From Cypionkella psychrotolerans (GTDB taxonomy: Bacteria; Pseudomonadota; Alphaproteobacteria; Rhodobacterales; Rhodobacteraceae): 64,000 nucleotides of DNA. Of this stretch, positions 52,425 to 61,203 are shown one piece after another. The stretch spans positions 1 through 64,000 of the forward strand of contig NZ_LGIC01000033.1 of the NCBI RefSeq assembly GCF_001294535.1. Reading direction: 5' to 3'. The position numbers were made by a program, and so were the translations under genes. How positions within the stretch are numbered: position 1 is the first letter of the stretch; the number at the start of each line of letters is the position of its first letter. The notes under the pieces were generated by a model that worked only from the letters and a program-made list of their open reading frames with translations, had not been told where the DNA came from and did no database searches.

Positions 52425-53135
52425 ATGCCAGACGACCCGCGCTTGTTGCTCATCCTGTTGGCCTTTGTCTGTTTCCTGACCTATTGGGTCATCTGGGCCG
52501 CCCGCGACGGCATCGGTGGCCCCGGCCCACAGGTCAAAACTGCATCGACTGGCGTGCTCGCCGTCGTCGCCTTCACCCATCCGGCCAGTTCCTTCCAGTT
52601 GATCGCCCTCGGCCTCGCTTTCGGCGCGCTGGGCGATTTCGCCCTGACCCGGCGCAGCCAGACCGCGTTTCTGCTCGGAATGGCCGCCTTTGCCGCAGGC
52701 CATCTCGCCTATATCGCCGCATTCTGGCTGCGCGCTCAAAGCGTTGCCGACGCCTTACCACCCGCCGCTCCGTCCGGTCTGAGCCTCGCTGCCCTGATCG
52801 CTCTTGCTCTGCTGCTTCTGTCCACCGAACTCTGGCTGGCCCCCCGCACTGGCGCGTTGCGTTGGCCCGTGCGCGGCTATGTCATTGTGATCGGTCTGAT
52901 GGGCCTGACATCCCTTCTGCTGGTGCCGCATCCCGAAACCGCCGGGGCGACATATTTGCAAATCGGGGCCGCCCTGTTCATCCTGTCCGACCTGCTGCTG
53001 GCACTACGGCTGTTCGTGTTCCCCATCGGAACGACCGCGCAAAAGCTGTCGATTGCACTCTGGCCCGCCTATTGGTGCGGGCAACTGCTGATCCTGCTCG
53101 GCGCTGGTCTCTATTGGCTGCCTTTCGGTGCTTAA
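52425..53135 (+). CDS. Lysoplasmalogenase-like membrane protein (YhhN family)
   Basis: A 236-residue membrane protein with about eight helices. The YhhN signatures are KTASTGVLAVVAF (residue ~38), LAFGALGDFALTRRSQTAFLLGMAAFAAGHLAYIAAF (~65-100) and LFILSDLLLALRLFVFP (~185). The acidic residues in GALGD and LSD are probably catalytic. Vertebrate TMEM86 members hydrolyse the vinyl ether of lysoplasmalogen; bacterial roles are less clear. GGAG stands before the start, and the gene is divergent from the AlkB-like gene. Confidence 0.88.
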   Translation: MPDDPRLLLILLAFVCFLTYWVIWAARDGIGGPGPQVKTASTGVLAVVAFTHPASSFQLIALGLAFGALGDFALTRRSQTAFLLGMAAFAAGHLAYIAAFWLRAQSVADALPPAAPSGLSLAALIALALLLLSTELWLAPRTGALRWPVRGYVIVIGLMGLTSLLLVPHPETAGATYLQIGAALFILSDLLLALRLFVFPIGTTAQKLSIALWPAYWCGQLLILLGAGLYWLPFGA

Positions 53136-53207
53136 CCCTGCAGCCGCCCTTTTCCCGACCCGATAAATCCCTTAGGTGAGGGGAAACCAGCCAAAGGCCC
53201 AAACCCC

Positions 53208-54203
53208 ATGTCCTTCTTCAAAAAGCTGAAAGACCGGATGTTCCGCTCCTCCGACAAGATCGGTGAAGGGCTGGAGGCTTTAGTGGCCGAACCCGAAGCA
53301 ACGCCGGAAGCCACGCCCGAGGCCAAACCCGGCCTGATCTCCCGCCTGATCGGCCGCAGCGATGAACCGCGTCGCCTGCTCGACGATGCCATGCTCGAAA
53401 GCCTTGAGGAACTCCTCATCACCGCCGATATGGGTGTCGACACCGCCACCCGCGTGACTGCCAATATCGCCGAGGGCCGCTTTGGCAAACGCATCTCCAC
53501 CTCGGAACTCCGCGACGCCCTCGCCACGGAAATCGCCCGCATCATGACCCCCGTTGCCCGACCCCTGCCGCTCTACCCACAAAAGCCGCAGGTTGTGCTG
53601 GTGGTGGGAGTCAACGGCTCGGGTAAAACCACCACCATCGGCAAGCTTGCGTCGCAGTTCAAAGCTGCTGGCAAATCCGTGGTGATCGCCGCTGGCGACA
53701 CCTTCCGCGCCGCAGCCGTGGAACAACTGCAAGTCTGGGGCACCCGCGCAGGCGTCCCCGTGCTGACCGCCCCCGAAGGCTCCGACCCAGCCTCGCTGGC
53801 TTTTGACGCGCTGACCAAAGCCCAGGCCGATGGTGCCGACCTTCTGCTGATCGACACCGCAGGCCGCTTGCAAAATCGTCAGGATCTGATGGAGGAGCTG
53901 TCGAAAATCGTCCGCGTTATCCGCAAGAAAGACCCGACCGCCCCGCATAACACCATCCTCGTGCTGGATGCCACAACCGGGCAAAATGCCATCAACCAAG
54001 TCGAAATCTTCCGCAAGATCGCCGATGTGAGCGGCCTTGTGATGACCAAACTCGACGGCACCGCCAAGGGCGGCGTCCTTGTCGCATTGGCCGATAAATT
54101 CGGCCTACCGATCCACGCCATCGGTATCGGCGAGCAAATCGACGACCTAGCCCCCTTCGACCCCGACGATTTCGCCCGCGCCTTGGTAGGCCAACCCGAC
54201 TAG
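53208..54203 (+). CDS. ftsY: Signal recognition particle receptor FtsY
   Basis: A 331-residue GTPase that docks SRP-ribosome complexes at the membrane. The acidic A region is short (~45 residues), and the amphipathic MSFFKKLKDRMFRSSD may anchor it. The NG domain shows GVNGSGKTTTIGKLA (G1, ~residue 135), GDTFRAAAVEQL (G2), LLIDTAGRLQNRQDLMEEL (G3), TKLDGTAKGGVLVALA (G4) and the closing DLAPFDPDDFARALV. The stop codon TAG is the first part of a downstream copy of the intergenic repeat. Confidence 0.97.
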   Translation: MSFFKKLKDRMFRSSDKIGEGLEALVAEPEATPEATPEAKPGLISRLIGRSDEPRRLLDDAMLESLEELLITADMGVDTATRVTANIAEGRFGKRISTSELRDALATEIARIMTPVARPLPLYPQKPQVVLVVGVNGSGKTTTIGKLASQFKAAGKSVVIAAGDTFRAAAVEQLQVWGTRAGVPVLTAPEGSDPASLAFDALTKAQADGADLLLIDTAGRLQNRQDLMEELSKIVRVIRKKDPTAPHNTILVLDATTGQNAINQVEIFRKIADVSGLVMTKLDGTAKGGVLVALADKFGLPIHAIGIGEQIDDLAPFDPDDFARALVGQPD

Positions 54204-54249
54204 GTCATCCTCTGTGCTCAAATATCCCGGGGTCCGGGGCTGGCCCCGG
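54204..54249 (+). repeat. Intergenic repeat copy C with GC hairpin
   Basis: Exact 24-nt core at 54204-54227 (gtcatcctctgtg...caaatatcc), then a stem (ccgggg 54234-54239, loop ctgg, ccccgg 54244-54249). It begins at the base after the ftsY stop. Confidence 0.85.
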
Positions 54250-54276
54250 CGGTTAACCCCAAGCGCAGCGTGAATA

Positions 54277-55176
54277 ATGTCAAACTGGCTCGTCTCCATC
54301 GCAGGCACCCCCACCGGCCAGCACCTTGCCTTGGCCCTCGCCCTGCTAGCCGCCGTCCTGCACGCCCTTTTCGGCGCGCTGCAAAAGGGCAAGCACGACC
54401 CGTGGCTGTCGCGCGCCGTCATTGACCTGACCTATGGCGTGATCGCCGCCCCCTTCGCTTTGTTCGTCGTGCCGTGGCCCGAAGCGCATATGTGGGCGAT
54501 CTTCGCCGGGGCCTTCGTGATCCACGCGATCTACAAACTGCTGCAAGCCATGACCTACGACCGTGGCGCCTATACCGTGGTCTATCCCGTCGTCCGCGGC
54601 ACTGGCCCACTTTTCACCGTCATTGGCGCAGGGTTGGTCTTCGGTGAGCACTACCACCCGCTGCAATGGTTCGGCGTTTGCCTACTGGTCGCGGGCATCC
54701 TTGGCCTTGCCGTCTACAACCTGCGCCACCTCACCGCTGAACGTGATACCCTCGTCTCCGCCCTATGCTTCGCCGCAGCCACCGGGGCTTTCGTAGCGAT
54801 CTACACCACCTATGACGCTTGGGGCATCCGCGCCACCGCCGACCCGTTCACCTTCCTCGCGTGGTTCTTCATGCTCGACGGCATCTTCATCCCCGCCCTG
54901 ATGGCCCGCCGCATCGCCGCACTTACCAAAACCCAAGCCATCCCGCTGTTCAAACGCGGCCTGATCGGAGCCTTCGTCGCCTATTTCTCTTTTGGCTCGA
55001 TCATGATCGCCACAAGGCTGGACCGCGTCGGAGAAGCCGCCGTCCTGCGCGAAACCTCCACCGTGTTTGCCGCTTTGATCGGCTGGTTGGTGCTGGGTGA
55101 AAAGGTCGGGCTTGTCCGCACTGGCCTGATGGCGCTGATTGCGCTAGGAGCGGTGGTGATGGAATGGGCGGGGTAA
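54277..55176 (+). CDS. EamA/DMT-family transporter
   Basis: A 299-residue drug/metabolite transporter with ten helices in two EamA repeats. The first has FAGAFVIHAIYKLLQAMTYDRGAYTVVYPVVRGTGPLFTVIGAGLVFGE, the loop pattern of the family, and the second ends RETSTVFAALIGWLVLGEKVGLVRTGLMALIALGAV. The substrate is unknown and may be an amino acid or metabolite. It is 4 bp ahead of the yciB-like gene, so the two share a transcript. Confidence 0.87.
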   Translation: MSNWLVSIAGTPTGQHLALALALLAAVLHALFGALQKGKHDPWLSRAVIDLTYGVIAAPFALFVVPWPEAHMWAIFAGAFVIHAIYKLLQAMTYDRGAYTVVYPVVRGTGPLFTVIGAGLVFGEHYHPLQWFGVCLLVAGILGLAVYNLRHLTAERDTLVSALCFAAATGAFVAIYTTYDAWGIRATADPFTFLAWFFMLDGIFIPALMARRIAALTKTQAIPLFKRGLIGAFVAYFSFGSIMIATRLDRVGEAAVLRETSTVFAALIGWLVLGEKVGLVRTGLMALIALGAVVMEWAG

Positions 55177-55180
55177 ACCA

Positions 55181-55795
55181 ATGGCCAACACGAAACTAAA
55201 TCCAATGGTCAAGCTGGGCCTCGAACTTGGCCCGATCGTACTGTTCTTCGCGGGCTTCCGGTTTTTCAAAGACAAAACCTTCCACATCCTCGGCACCGAT
55301 TATTCCGGCTTCATCCTGATGACGGCGATTTTCGTGGTGCTGATCATCGCCACCACCGCGATTCTGTGGAAACTCACGGGCACGCTGTCGAAAATGCAGC
55401 TGATGACGCTGATCTTGGTGATCGTCATGGGCGGCCTGTCGGTCTGGCTGAAGGATGAGCGTTTCATCAAAATGAAGCCAACCCTGCTCTATCTGGCCTT
55501 CGGCATCACCCTTGGCATCGGCCTTCTGCGCGGCGAATCTTATCTCAGGCTGGTGATGGAAGAAGCCCTTCCGCTGCAACCCGAGGGCTGGATGATCCTG
55601 ACCCGCCGCCTCACCGCCTTCTTCTTCGCGCTTGCCTTGGCCAATGAAGTGATCTGGCGGATGTTCACCACCGACACTTGGGTGACCTTCAAAACCTTCG
55701 GCCTGACAGCCGCGCTGTTTCTGTTCTTCATCAGCCAAAGCGGCGTGCTCAGCCGCTATGCGGTGGAACCTGACGCCCCGACCGACAACAGCTGA
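55181..55795 (+). CDS. yciB: Inner membrane-spanning protein YciB / septation protein A
   Basis: A 204-residue membrane protein, also named IspZ. It has the family opening KLGLELGPIVLFFAGFRFFKD and five to six helices, and the motifs LTGTLSKMQLMTLILVIVMGGLSVWLKDERFIKMKPTLLYLAFG and ALANEVIWRMFTTDTWVTFKTFG are close to consensus. It takes part in envelope maintenance and cell division. The gene follows the EamA gene by 4 bp. Confidence 0.92.
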   Translation: MANTKLNPMVKLGLELGPIVLFFAGFRFFKDKTFHILGTDYSGFILMTAIFVVLIIATTAILWKLTGTLSKMQLMTLILVIVMGGLSVWLKDERFIKMKPTLLYLAFGITLGIGLLRGESYLRLVMEEALPLQPEGWMILTRRLTAFFFALALANEVIWRMFTTDTWVTFKTFGLTAALFLFFISQSGVLSRYAVEPDAPTDNS

Positions 55796-55902
55796 CGCGC
55801 TGTTTCCTCTGCTTGGTTAACCGCCGTAAACTCACCACAATCCAGCCCAACCCCGGCCCGATTGCGCCTTGACAACTGGCGCAGTCAACCGGGGGATGCA
55901 GG

Positions 55903-56523
55903 ATGTTCGAAGCAACACTGGACAACGTCGCGCAGTTTTTCCGCAGCTTCCGCCGCACCACTCCGTTTCCGGTTGAAATCCTGCTGCCCGGCCTGTTGAT
56001 CCTGTTCGCATGGCCGCTATTGCGGATTTGGCTGGACGACGCCAGCACCACATTCATGGTCGCTTTCGTGCTGGGCATGGGTCTGCGTCTGGCGATGAAA
56101 TCCCGGCTGATGATCACCCGCACCCGCGCGCATGTCTCGGCCCCGGTCACCGTCGCGCTGATTCTGCTAGCAGGCCCCGGAGCCTTGGCCCTGCTGATCT
56201 GGTCCGCCGATCCGCTGCTCTGCCAGCGCTTCCTCAGTCTGTATTTCGCTTTCGCCGCAGCGCTTTACATCATCGACGTGGTGGACGGCTCTTATGCGAT
56301 CAACCGCTTTCGCTGGCCACAACCGGAAATGCGCGGCACCGACGCGGTGATGACCCGGGTGATGGTGATCTATAACCTCGGCATGGTGTTGGCGAATGAG
56401 GCGTTGATCCATCATGCTTCACAAACCACATGGCTTTTGTACTTCGGTCTTCTGCCCTTGGTGTCCAACCTGATCCGCACTGCCTTGGTGCGCACAGTGC
56501 AGGAAGGCTACGCCTCGGCTTAA
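55903..56523 (+). CDS. Membrane protein of unknown function, six helices
   Basis: A 206-residue protein with about six hydrophobic segments (ILLPGLLILFAWPLL, MVAFVLGMGLRLAM, VTVALILLAGPGALALLIW, LSLYFAFAAALYIIDVV, VMVIYNLGMVLANEAL, LLYFGLLPLVSNL). No conserved motif that I can name is present. GGGGG stands 8 bases before the ATG. The stop overlaps, tail to tail, the stop of the convergent hydrolase gene in the shared palindrome ttaa, so the two transcripts must end in each other. The gene is likely specific to this lineage. Confidence 0.72.
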   Translation: MFEATLDNVAQFFRSFRRTTPFPVEILLPGLLILFAWPLLRIWLDDASTTFMVAFVLGMGLRLAMKSRLMITRTRAHVSAPVTVALILLAGPGALALLIWSADPLLCQRFLSLYFAFAAALYIIDVVDGSYAINRFRWPQPEMRGTDAVMTRVMVIYNLGMVLANEALIHHASQTTWLLYFGLLPLVSNLIRTALVRTVQEGYASA

Positions 56524-57437
56524 ACCCTCTGCACGGGCCAAATCATCGGCCAGCGCCATCCCGCCAGCAACCGTGACCAACGTGGATCGCGCCGTTCGGG
56601 CAGCGCATTGCGCAACACCCCTAAAGCCAGTGAGCCGTCCAAAATCGCCCGATACAGGCCCAAAGCCCCCGGTCGCAGATACGGCGACCAATGGCTGATC
56701 CGCGCCGGAGCCTCGGGCAAAGCATGGCCCAACCGCGCCAATGCCGCCAAACTCGCGGGTTGATCCAACTGCAGATCCAGCCAATTCGCCGGAGTTTCCC
56801 GCAAGCCCTGCCCAATCGCGGTATCCAGACCCGCGCCCGCCAACCACTCAAACAGAAAATCAAACAGATCATTCTCGCGCGTGGTGACATTAACCACCTG
56901 CACACAGCGCCCCGCAGCCGAGCTCATCGCCCGCATCGCCGGACGTCGCGTCTCCGCCGCCGCCAGCAAAATCAACCGCCGCAGATCGCCCGCCTCGGCA
57001 TAGGGCAGGGCGGCCAATGCCACCCTTGCCCCCAAGCTATGCCCCACCACATCAAACGTCCGCCCCGGATCAAGGCATTGCACCAAAGCCGCCAGTTCCG
57101 CCAAAGCCCGCCCCGCGCGCCTCGCCCGCACACAAGCGCCGCGAAACCGCCCCCGCGCGGGCCAGCCAAAGCCAATCGCCAAAGCCCGCCCGCCGCTTAA
57201 GCCCAGATGCCGTGGCCAGGAAATCGCCGTCCAATCCTGCACCGGCGGCTGCATCGAAAAGATATGCGTATGCGGGCAATTGCCGCCACGCGCGCCCGGC
57301 GCAAAGCGATAGCCGTGGATCATCACCACCACAGGTGCGCCCGCAGGCAAAGCCGCCAGCGCCGCCGCCAAAGCCGCCCGGTCCACCCGCAATCCCGCGC
57401 GGCCCACATCAACTCGGAACACCGCCTGATCCGGCAT
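56520..57437 (-). CDS. Alpha/beta hydrolase (DUF900-like)
   Basis: A 305-residue serine hydrolase. VVVMIHGYRFAPGARGG (residue ~38) forms the oxyanion region and FDVVGHSLGARVALAAL (~128) is the nucleophile elbow; a histidine in LGHALPEAPARISHWSPYLRPG may complete the triad. Such proteins have an arginine-rich linker here and resemble lipase/esterase relatives of unknown substrate. GGGGG precedes the start at 57437. Its stop overlaps the convergent membrane protein gene. Confidence 0.75.
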   Translation of the reverse strand: MPDQAVFRVDVGRAGLRVDRAALAAALAALPAGAPVVVMIHGYRFAPGARGGNCPHTHIFSMQPPVQDWTAISWPRHLGLSGGRALAIGFGWPARGRFRGACVRARRAGRALAELAALVQCLDPGRTFDVVGHSLGARVALAALPYAEAGDLRRLILLAAAETRRPAMRAMSSAAGRCVQVVNVTTRENDLFDFLFEWLAGAGLDTAIGQGLRETPANWLDLQLDQPASLAALARLGHALPEAPARISHWSPYLRPGALGLYRAILDGSLALGVLRNALPERRDPRWSRLLAGWRWPMIWPVQRV

Positions 57438-57518
57438 GACACAGCCCCCTCATGACGCCCGTAAGCTGCCACGAGGCTGCAACAAAGCCATGAACGCGGG
57501 GTTACAGCAGCGTAACGG

Positions 57519-58241
57519 CTACTTTTTCTTCCAAAACTCCATCAGATCAAATTGGAACATGATCGTGGTCGGCTTCGTCCCGCTTTGCAAAAACTGCGAC
57601 TCCGCCTCAACCGTCAGCCCCGGCACCGGCAGCGGCACCGTCACCCCCGCGCCCTCATCCAGCAGCTTGATCTTGTAGCCGTCCAAACCCGGCACCGGCA
57701 GCCATTTGTCCTTGATCAGCCCGAAGGCCATCAACCGCGTATCGCGCACCGCCAAAATCGGCGCGATAAACGACCCTGCCACGATGACCGAACTGGTGAC
57801 GATCAGCGCTTTCTCTCCGGTCGGAGCCGCCTTCCACTCGCCCTTAAAAATCCCCCATTGCCGCTTGGCCTCGTCCTGCACGATGCCGACCTGCTTTTGC
57901 ACGATCTCCAGCTTGTAGACTGCATCCAACACGTCCTTGGCCTCGCCCGCGTGTGGGGTCGCAGGGCCGGGATTGGGCGTGCTCTGTGCAGCCGTCCCCG
58001 GCAGTGGCACCAACCAGGCCGCAGGCGTACCCGCCACCGGCCCCACCACCACCGGGCGCAGCGTTGACAACTGCAACATCGGTGCCAGCAGCTCCCATTT
58101 CGGCGCCAGCATCGCCTCCATCCAGGCCCGCGCCGCCATCTTCGCCTCAATCTCGGCGATCATCGCTTGGGTTTCGGGCGAAAGCGTCAGCTTGCCCGTC
58201 ATTAAATTCAGCGGCTTAGGCTGATAGCCATATCCAGACAT
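57519..58241 (-). CDS. Unknown protein with one membrane helix
   Basis: A 240-residue protein. The start at 58241 (MSGYGYQPKPLNLMTGK) follows GAGGTG. A helical N-terminal half (LSPETQAMIAEIEAKMAARAWMEAML), a proline/alanine linker and a second helix (AKDVLDAVYKLEIVQKQVGIVQDEAKRQW) lead to a hydrophobic segment (ALIVTSSVIVAGSFIAPILAV, ~150-170), then a beta-rich C-terminus ending LMEFWKKK. The design suggests a membrane-anchored protein with a lipid-facing beta domain. I do not recognise it. It is divergent from metZ, so its 5' region overlaps the riboswitch promoter area. Confidence 0.65.
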   Translation of the reverse strand: MSGYGYQPKPLNLMTGKLTLSPETQAMIAEIEAKMAARAWMEAMLAPKWELLAPMLQLSTLRPVVVGPVAGTPAAWLVPLPGTAAQSTPNPGPATPHAGEAKDVLDAVYKLEIVQKQVGIVQDEAKRQWGIFKGEWKAAPTGEKALIVTSSVIVAGSFIAPILAVRDTRLMAFGLIKDKWLPVPGLDGYKIKLLDEGAGVTVPLPVPGLTVEAESQFLQSGTKPTTIMFQFDLMEFWKKK

Positions 58242-58360
58242 CGGAATCACCTCGTGGAAAAATTTGCGATAATCCGGTTAGCCTACGCCCTTTTCACCGC
58301 AATGCGCGCAAATTCTGCCGCTCACCGTTGACCTCGCCGTGGCGACAGGCTATCCAACCC

Positions 58361-58414
58361 GCGTGGTGCTTTATTCCGAATTGCGGGCCACGTTAAACAT
58401 TCCGCTAAAGAGGG
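58361..58414 (+). ncRNA. SAM-II riboswitch
   Basis: The sequence matches the SAM-II fold: P1 cgtgg (58362-58366) pairs with ccacg (58388-58392), the intervening loop has the gctttatt element, and the conserved gctaaagaggg follows at 58404-58414 to make the pseudoknot that binds S-adenosylmethionine. This class is found in alphaproteobacteria ahead of methionine genes, and here it precedes metZ. High SAM should lower metZ expression. Confidence 0.88.
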
Positions 58415-58427
58415 TCCGGGTCAGCAG

Positions 58428-58456
58428 CCCCGAAGCCCTTTGGTTTCGGGGTTTTT
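58428..58456 (+). terminator. Rho-independent terminator in the metZ leader
   Basis: ccccgaa (58428-58434) pairs with ttcgggg (58445-58451), followed by five T (58452-58456). It stands between the SAM-II riboswitch and the metZ start, so the leader probably attenuates transcription in response to SAM. Confidence 0.8.
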
Positions 58457-58479
58457 CTTTGAACCGGAGGGTCTTCGCC

Positions 58480-59661
58480 ATGACCAAAGACTGGAAAACG
58501 CGCACCAAACTGGTGCATGAGGGATCTCGCCGCAGCCAATATGGCGAGATGGCCGAGGCGATCTACCTCACCCAAGGCTTCGTCTACCCCACCGCCGAAT
58601 CCGCCGAGGAACGCTTTATCAAAGCCGGTGAAGACGAATTCATCTACGCCCGCTACGGCAACCCGACCACCCGGATGTTTGAAGAACGCATCGCGGCGCT
58701 GGAAGGCACCGAAGACGCCTTTGCCACCGCATCGGGCATGGCCGCGGTCAACGGCGCTTTGACCGCCATGCTGCGGGCGGGCGATCATGTGGTGTCGTCG
58801 AAAGCCCTGTTCGGCTCCTGCCTCTATATCCTCGAAGAAGTCCTCACCCGCTACGGCGTCAAGGTCACCTTTGTCGATGGTGCAGACCTGAGCCAATGGC
58901 GCGCCGCCTGCACCCCCGCCACCAAAGCGGTGTTCTTTGAGAGCATGTCGAACCCCACCCTAGAACTCGTCGACATCACCGAAGTCTCAAAAATCGCCCA
59001 TGCCGTCGGCGCTTTGGTGATCGTCGATAACGTCTTCGCCACCCCGGTCTTCTCACGCGCGGTCGAGCAAGGTGCCGATGTGGTGGTCTATTCCACCACC
59101 AAACACATCGACGGCCAAGGCCGGGCTTTGGGCGGCGTGATCTGTGGCACCAAAGACTTCATCCGCAAGGTGGCAGAGCCTTACCTGAAGCACACCGGGG
59201 CTGCGATGAGTCCGTTCACCGCGTGGATCATGCTGAACGGCATGACCACTTTGGATCTGCGCTGCCGTGCAATGGCGGACTCTGCGCTAAAAATCGCCGA
59301 AGTGCTGTCCACCGATGACCGCATCTCCAAGGTGATCTTCCCGGCGCTCACCTCGCATCCGCAACACGCATTGGCGATGGCACAGATGGGCTCGGGCGGC
59401 ACTTTGGTGACCTTCGATATCAAAGGTGGCAAAGAAGCCGCGTTCAAGTTCTGCAACGCTTTAGAAATCATCAAGATTTCCAATAACTTGGGCGATGCCA
59501 AATCCATCGCCACCCATCCCGCCACCACCACCCACCAGCGCCTGCCACAACCGCAAAAAGACGCTTTGGGAATCACGCCGGGGCTGATCAGGCTCTCGGT
59601 CGGGCTTGAGGATGTCGATGATCTGATCAGCGATCTGCAAACCGCGCTGAGCGCGATCTGA
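58480..59661 (+). CDS. metZ: O-succinylhomoserine sulfhydrylase
   Basis: A 393-residue PLP enzyme that makes homocysteine from O-succinylhomoserine and sulfide. The start at 58480 (MTKDWKTRTKLVHEG) follows CGGAGGG; the in-frame extension to 58339 runs through the riboswitch and is not coding. Motifs are YARYGNPTTRMFEERIAALEG (residue ~58), ATASGMAAV, ESMSNPTLELVDI, VDNVFATPVF, and the PLP lysine in VVYSTTKHIDGQGRALGG (~204). The C-terminal ATHPATTTHQRL with SVGLEDVDDLISDL is typical of MetZ/MetB-type enzymes. SAM-dependent control by the riboswitch supports a role in methionine synthesis. Confidence 0.94.
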   Translation: MTKDWKTRTKLVHEGSRRSQYGEMAEAIYLTQGFVYPTAESAEERFIKAGEDEFIYARYGNPTTRMFEERIAALEGTEDAFATASGMAAVNGALTAMLRAGDHVVSSKALFGSCLYILEEVLTRYGVKVTFVDGADLSQWRAACTPATKAVFFESMSNPTLELVDITEVSKIAHAVGALVIVDNVFATPVFSRAVEQGADVVVYSTTKHIDGQGRALGGVICGTKDFIRKVAEPYLKHTGAAMSPFTAWIMLNGMTTLDLRCRAMADSALKIAEVLSTDDRISKVIFPALTSHPQHALAMAQMGSGGTLVTFDIKGGKEAAFKFCNALEIIKISNNLGDAKSIATHPATTTHQRLPQPQKDALGITPGLIRLSVGLEDVDDLISDLQTALSAI

Positions 59662-59667
59662 CCGAAA

Positions 59668-59690
59668 CGGCGGGGCGCGCAGCCCCGCCG
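59668..59690 (+). terminator. Hairpin behind metZ
   Basis: cggcggggc (59668-59676) pairs with gccccgccg (59682-59690) around gcgca, 6 bp after the metZ stop. It has no T-run, but the stem is very stable. Confidence 0.6.
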
Positions 59691-59817
59691 AACCAGGCAA
59701 ATCCGGCATTGTTGTTAATCCAATGTCGCCTTTCGCGCGTATTGCTTCGGACAGGCTTGGGAAATTGGGAAAAATCCCCTATATCCTGACTCTGCGACCA
59801 ATTTGGGGAGCGCTGCC

Positions 59818-60924
59818 ATGAACATTCACATGATCGGCCTTGAAGAAAAATCAGGCCTTGATCAACGCCCCGGCCGAGCCGAGGCCGAAGCCGCTTTGGC
59901 GACCCTGCGCGCTTGGGCGCAGCGGGCCTCTGATGCCGAAATCGCAGGCCTTGCGCCGGGTGCAGGCGCACTTGTGGGTGAAACCTATCCAGTGCTGTCG
60001 CGCGAATATCCCGCCGATTTCGTGGTGTCCGACACCTATAAAGACTCGATGCCCGATCTGCAAAATGGCCCCGCCAGCCTGATTGTCGGCGCGAAACAGG
60101 TGATCCAGCACGTCGGGATTTCCAACTTCCGCCTGCCGATCCGCTACCGCACCCGTGATAACGGCCCGCTGACGCTGGAAACTTCGGTGACCGGCACCGT
60201 GTCGCTGGAAGCCGAGAAAAAAGGCATCAACATGAGCCGCATCATGCGCTCGTTCTATGCCCATTCCGAGCGTGATTTCTCCTATCAGGTGATCGAACAC
60301 GCGCTGGAAGATTATCTGAAAGATCTGGGCAGCTTCGATGCACGCATCCAGATGCGTTTCTCCTTCCCGGTGAAAGTTGAGTCCCTGCGGTCGGGCCTGT
60401 CCGGCTGGCAGTATTACGACATCGCGCTGGAGTTGGTCGATAAAGCAGGGGTGCGCAAACGCCTGATGCACCTTGATTTCGTCTATTCCTCTACCTGCCC
60501 ATGCAGCTTGGAGTTGTCTGAACACGCCCGCCAAACCCGTGGGCAAATGGCGACGCCGCACTCGCAACGCTCTGTCGCGCGCATCTCGGTGGAACTGACC
60601 GGCGACAAGTGTCTCTGGTTTGAAGACCTGATCGACCTCGCCCGCTCTGCCGTGCCGACTGAGACGCAAGTGATGGTGAAACGCGAAGACGAGCAGGCCT
60701 TTGCCGAGTTGAACGCCGCCAACCCGATTTTCGTCGAAGACGCCGCGCGCAGCTTCTGCCAAGCGTTGCAGCAAGACAGCCGCATCGGCGATTTCCGCAT
60801 TGTGGCAAGCCATCAGGAAAGCCTGCACAGCCACGACGCCGTGTCGGTGCTGACCGAGGGCGCGACCTTTGCCGCCGACAGCCTGGACCCCAAACTGTTC
60901 GCGAGTCTTTATCACGTTGGGTAA
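59818..60924 (+). CDS. folE2: GTP cyclohydrolase FolE2 (zinc-independent type)
   Basis: A 368-residue tunnelling-fold enzyme that converts GTP to dihydroneopterin triphosphate for folate synthesis. It carries the FolE2 signatures VGISNFRLPIRYR (residue ~98), KGINMSRIMRSF (~135), FPVKVESLRSGLSGWQYYD (~180) and the metal-ligand cysteine in SSTCPCSLELSEHARQTRGQMATPHSQRS (~220). FolE2 uses metals other than zinc and often replaces FolE when zinc is scarce. The ATG follows GGGGAG. It stands alone; a strong hairpin terminator lies behind it. Confidence 0.93.
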   Translation: MNIHMIGLEEKSGLDQRPGRAEAEAALATLRAWAQRASDAEIAGLAPGAGALVGETYPVLSREYPADFVVSDTYKDSMPDLQNGPASLIVGAKQVIQHVGISNFRLPIRYRTRDNGPLTLETSVTGTVSLEAEKKGINMSRIMRSFYAHSERDFSYQVIEHALEDYLKDLGSFDARIQMRFSFPVKVESLRSGLSGWQYYDIALELVDKAGVRKRLMHLDFVYSSTCPCSLELSEHARQTRGQMATPHSQRSVARISVELTGDKCLWFEDLIDLARSAVPTETQVMVKREDEQAFAELNAANPIFVEDAARSFCQALQQDSRIGDFRIVASHQESLHSHDAVSVLTEGATFAADSLDPKLFASLYHVG

Positions 60925-60963
60925 GGAACGGTGCGTGAAACACGCACCCTACGAAACCAAAAG

Positions 60964-61000
60964 CGATGCCGCAAACTGGAAAGCCCGGTTTGCGGCATCG
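60964..61000 (+). terminator. Terminator behind folE2
   Basis: cgatgccgcaaac (60964-60976) pairs perfectly with gtttgcggcatcg (60988-61000) over 13 bp, followed shortly by gcgtttt. A shorter stem (ggtgcgtg/cacgcacc, 60930-60948) precedes it. Confidence 0.75.
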
Positions 61001-61055
61001 GCGTTTTCAAAGCTGAGTATTTCTCAAAGAGCAACTCAAGAACCGTCGCGCTTAG

Positions 61056-61089
61056 GTCATCCTCTGCGTAAAAACATCCCCGCCGGAGG
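61056..61089 (+). repeat. Degraded intergenic repeat copy D
   Basis: gtcatcctctg-cgtaaaaacatcccc at 61056-61081, then gccggaggc. The first half matches the core, but the second has changed. gagtatttctcaaagagcaa (61016) stands just before it, tying the repeat to the 50643 hairpin arm. Confidence 0.65.
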
Positions 61090-61203
61090 CATCTACAGCG
61101 TCACAAACACTCAGGTGCAAAAGTTAAAATTCTGCTAATGCCCACCCCGTAACCCATTGAAAATACATGCGCGCAGCCCCTGTCCCCGCGTGGACCACGC
61201 CCA

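Noticed and set aside
58339-58479. In-frame N-terminal extension of metZ
   Set aside because: It would run through the SAM-II aptamer and the leader terminator; the ATG at 58480 with a good ribosome site matches the family.
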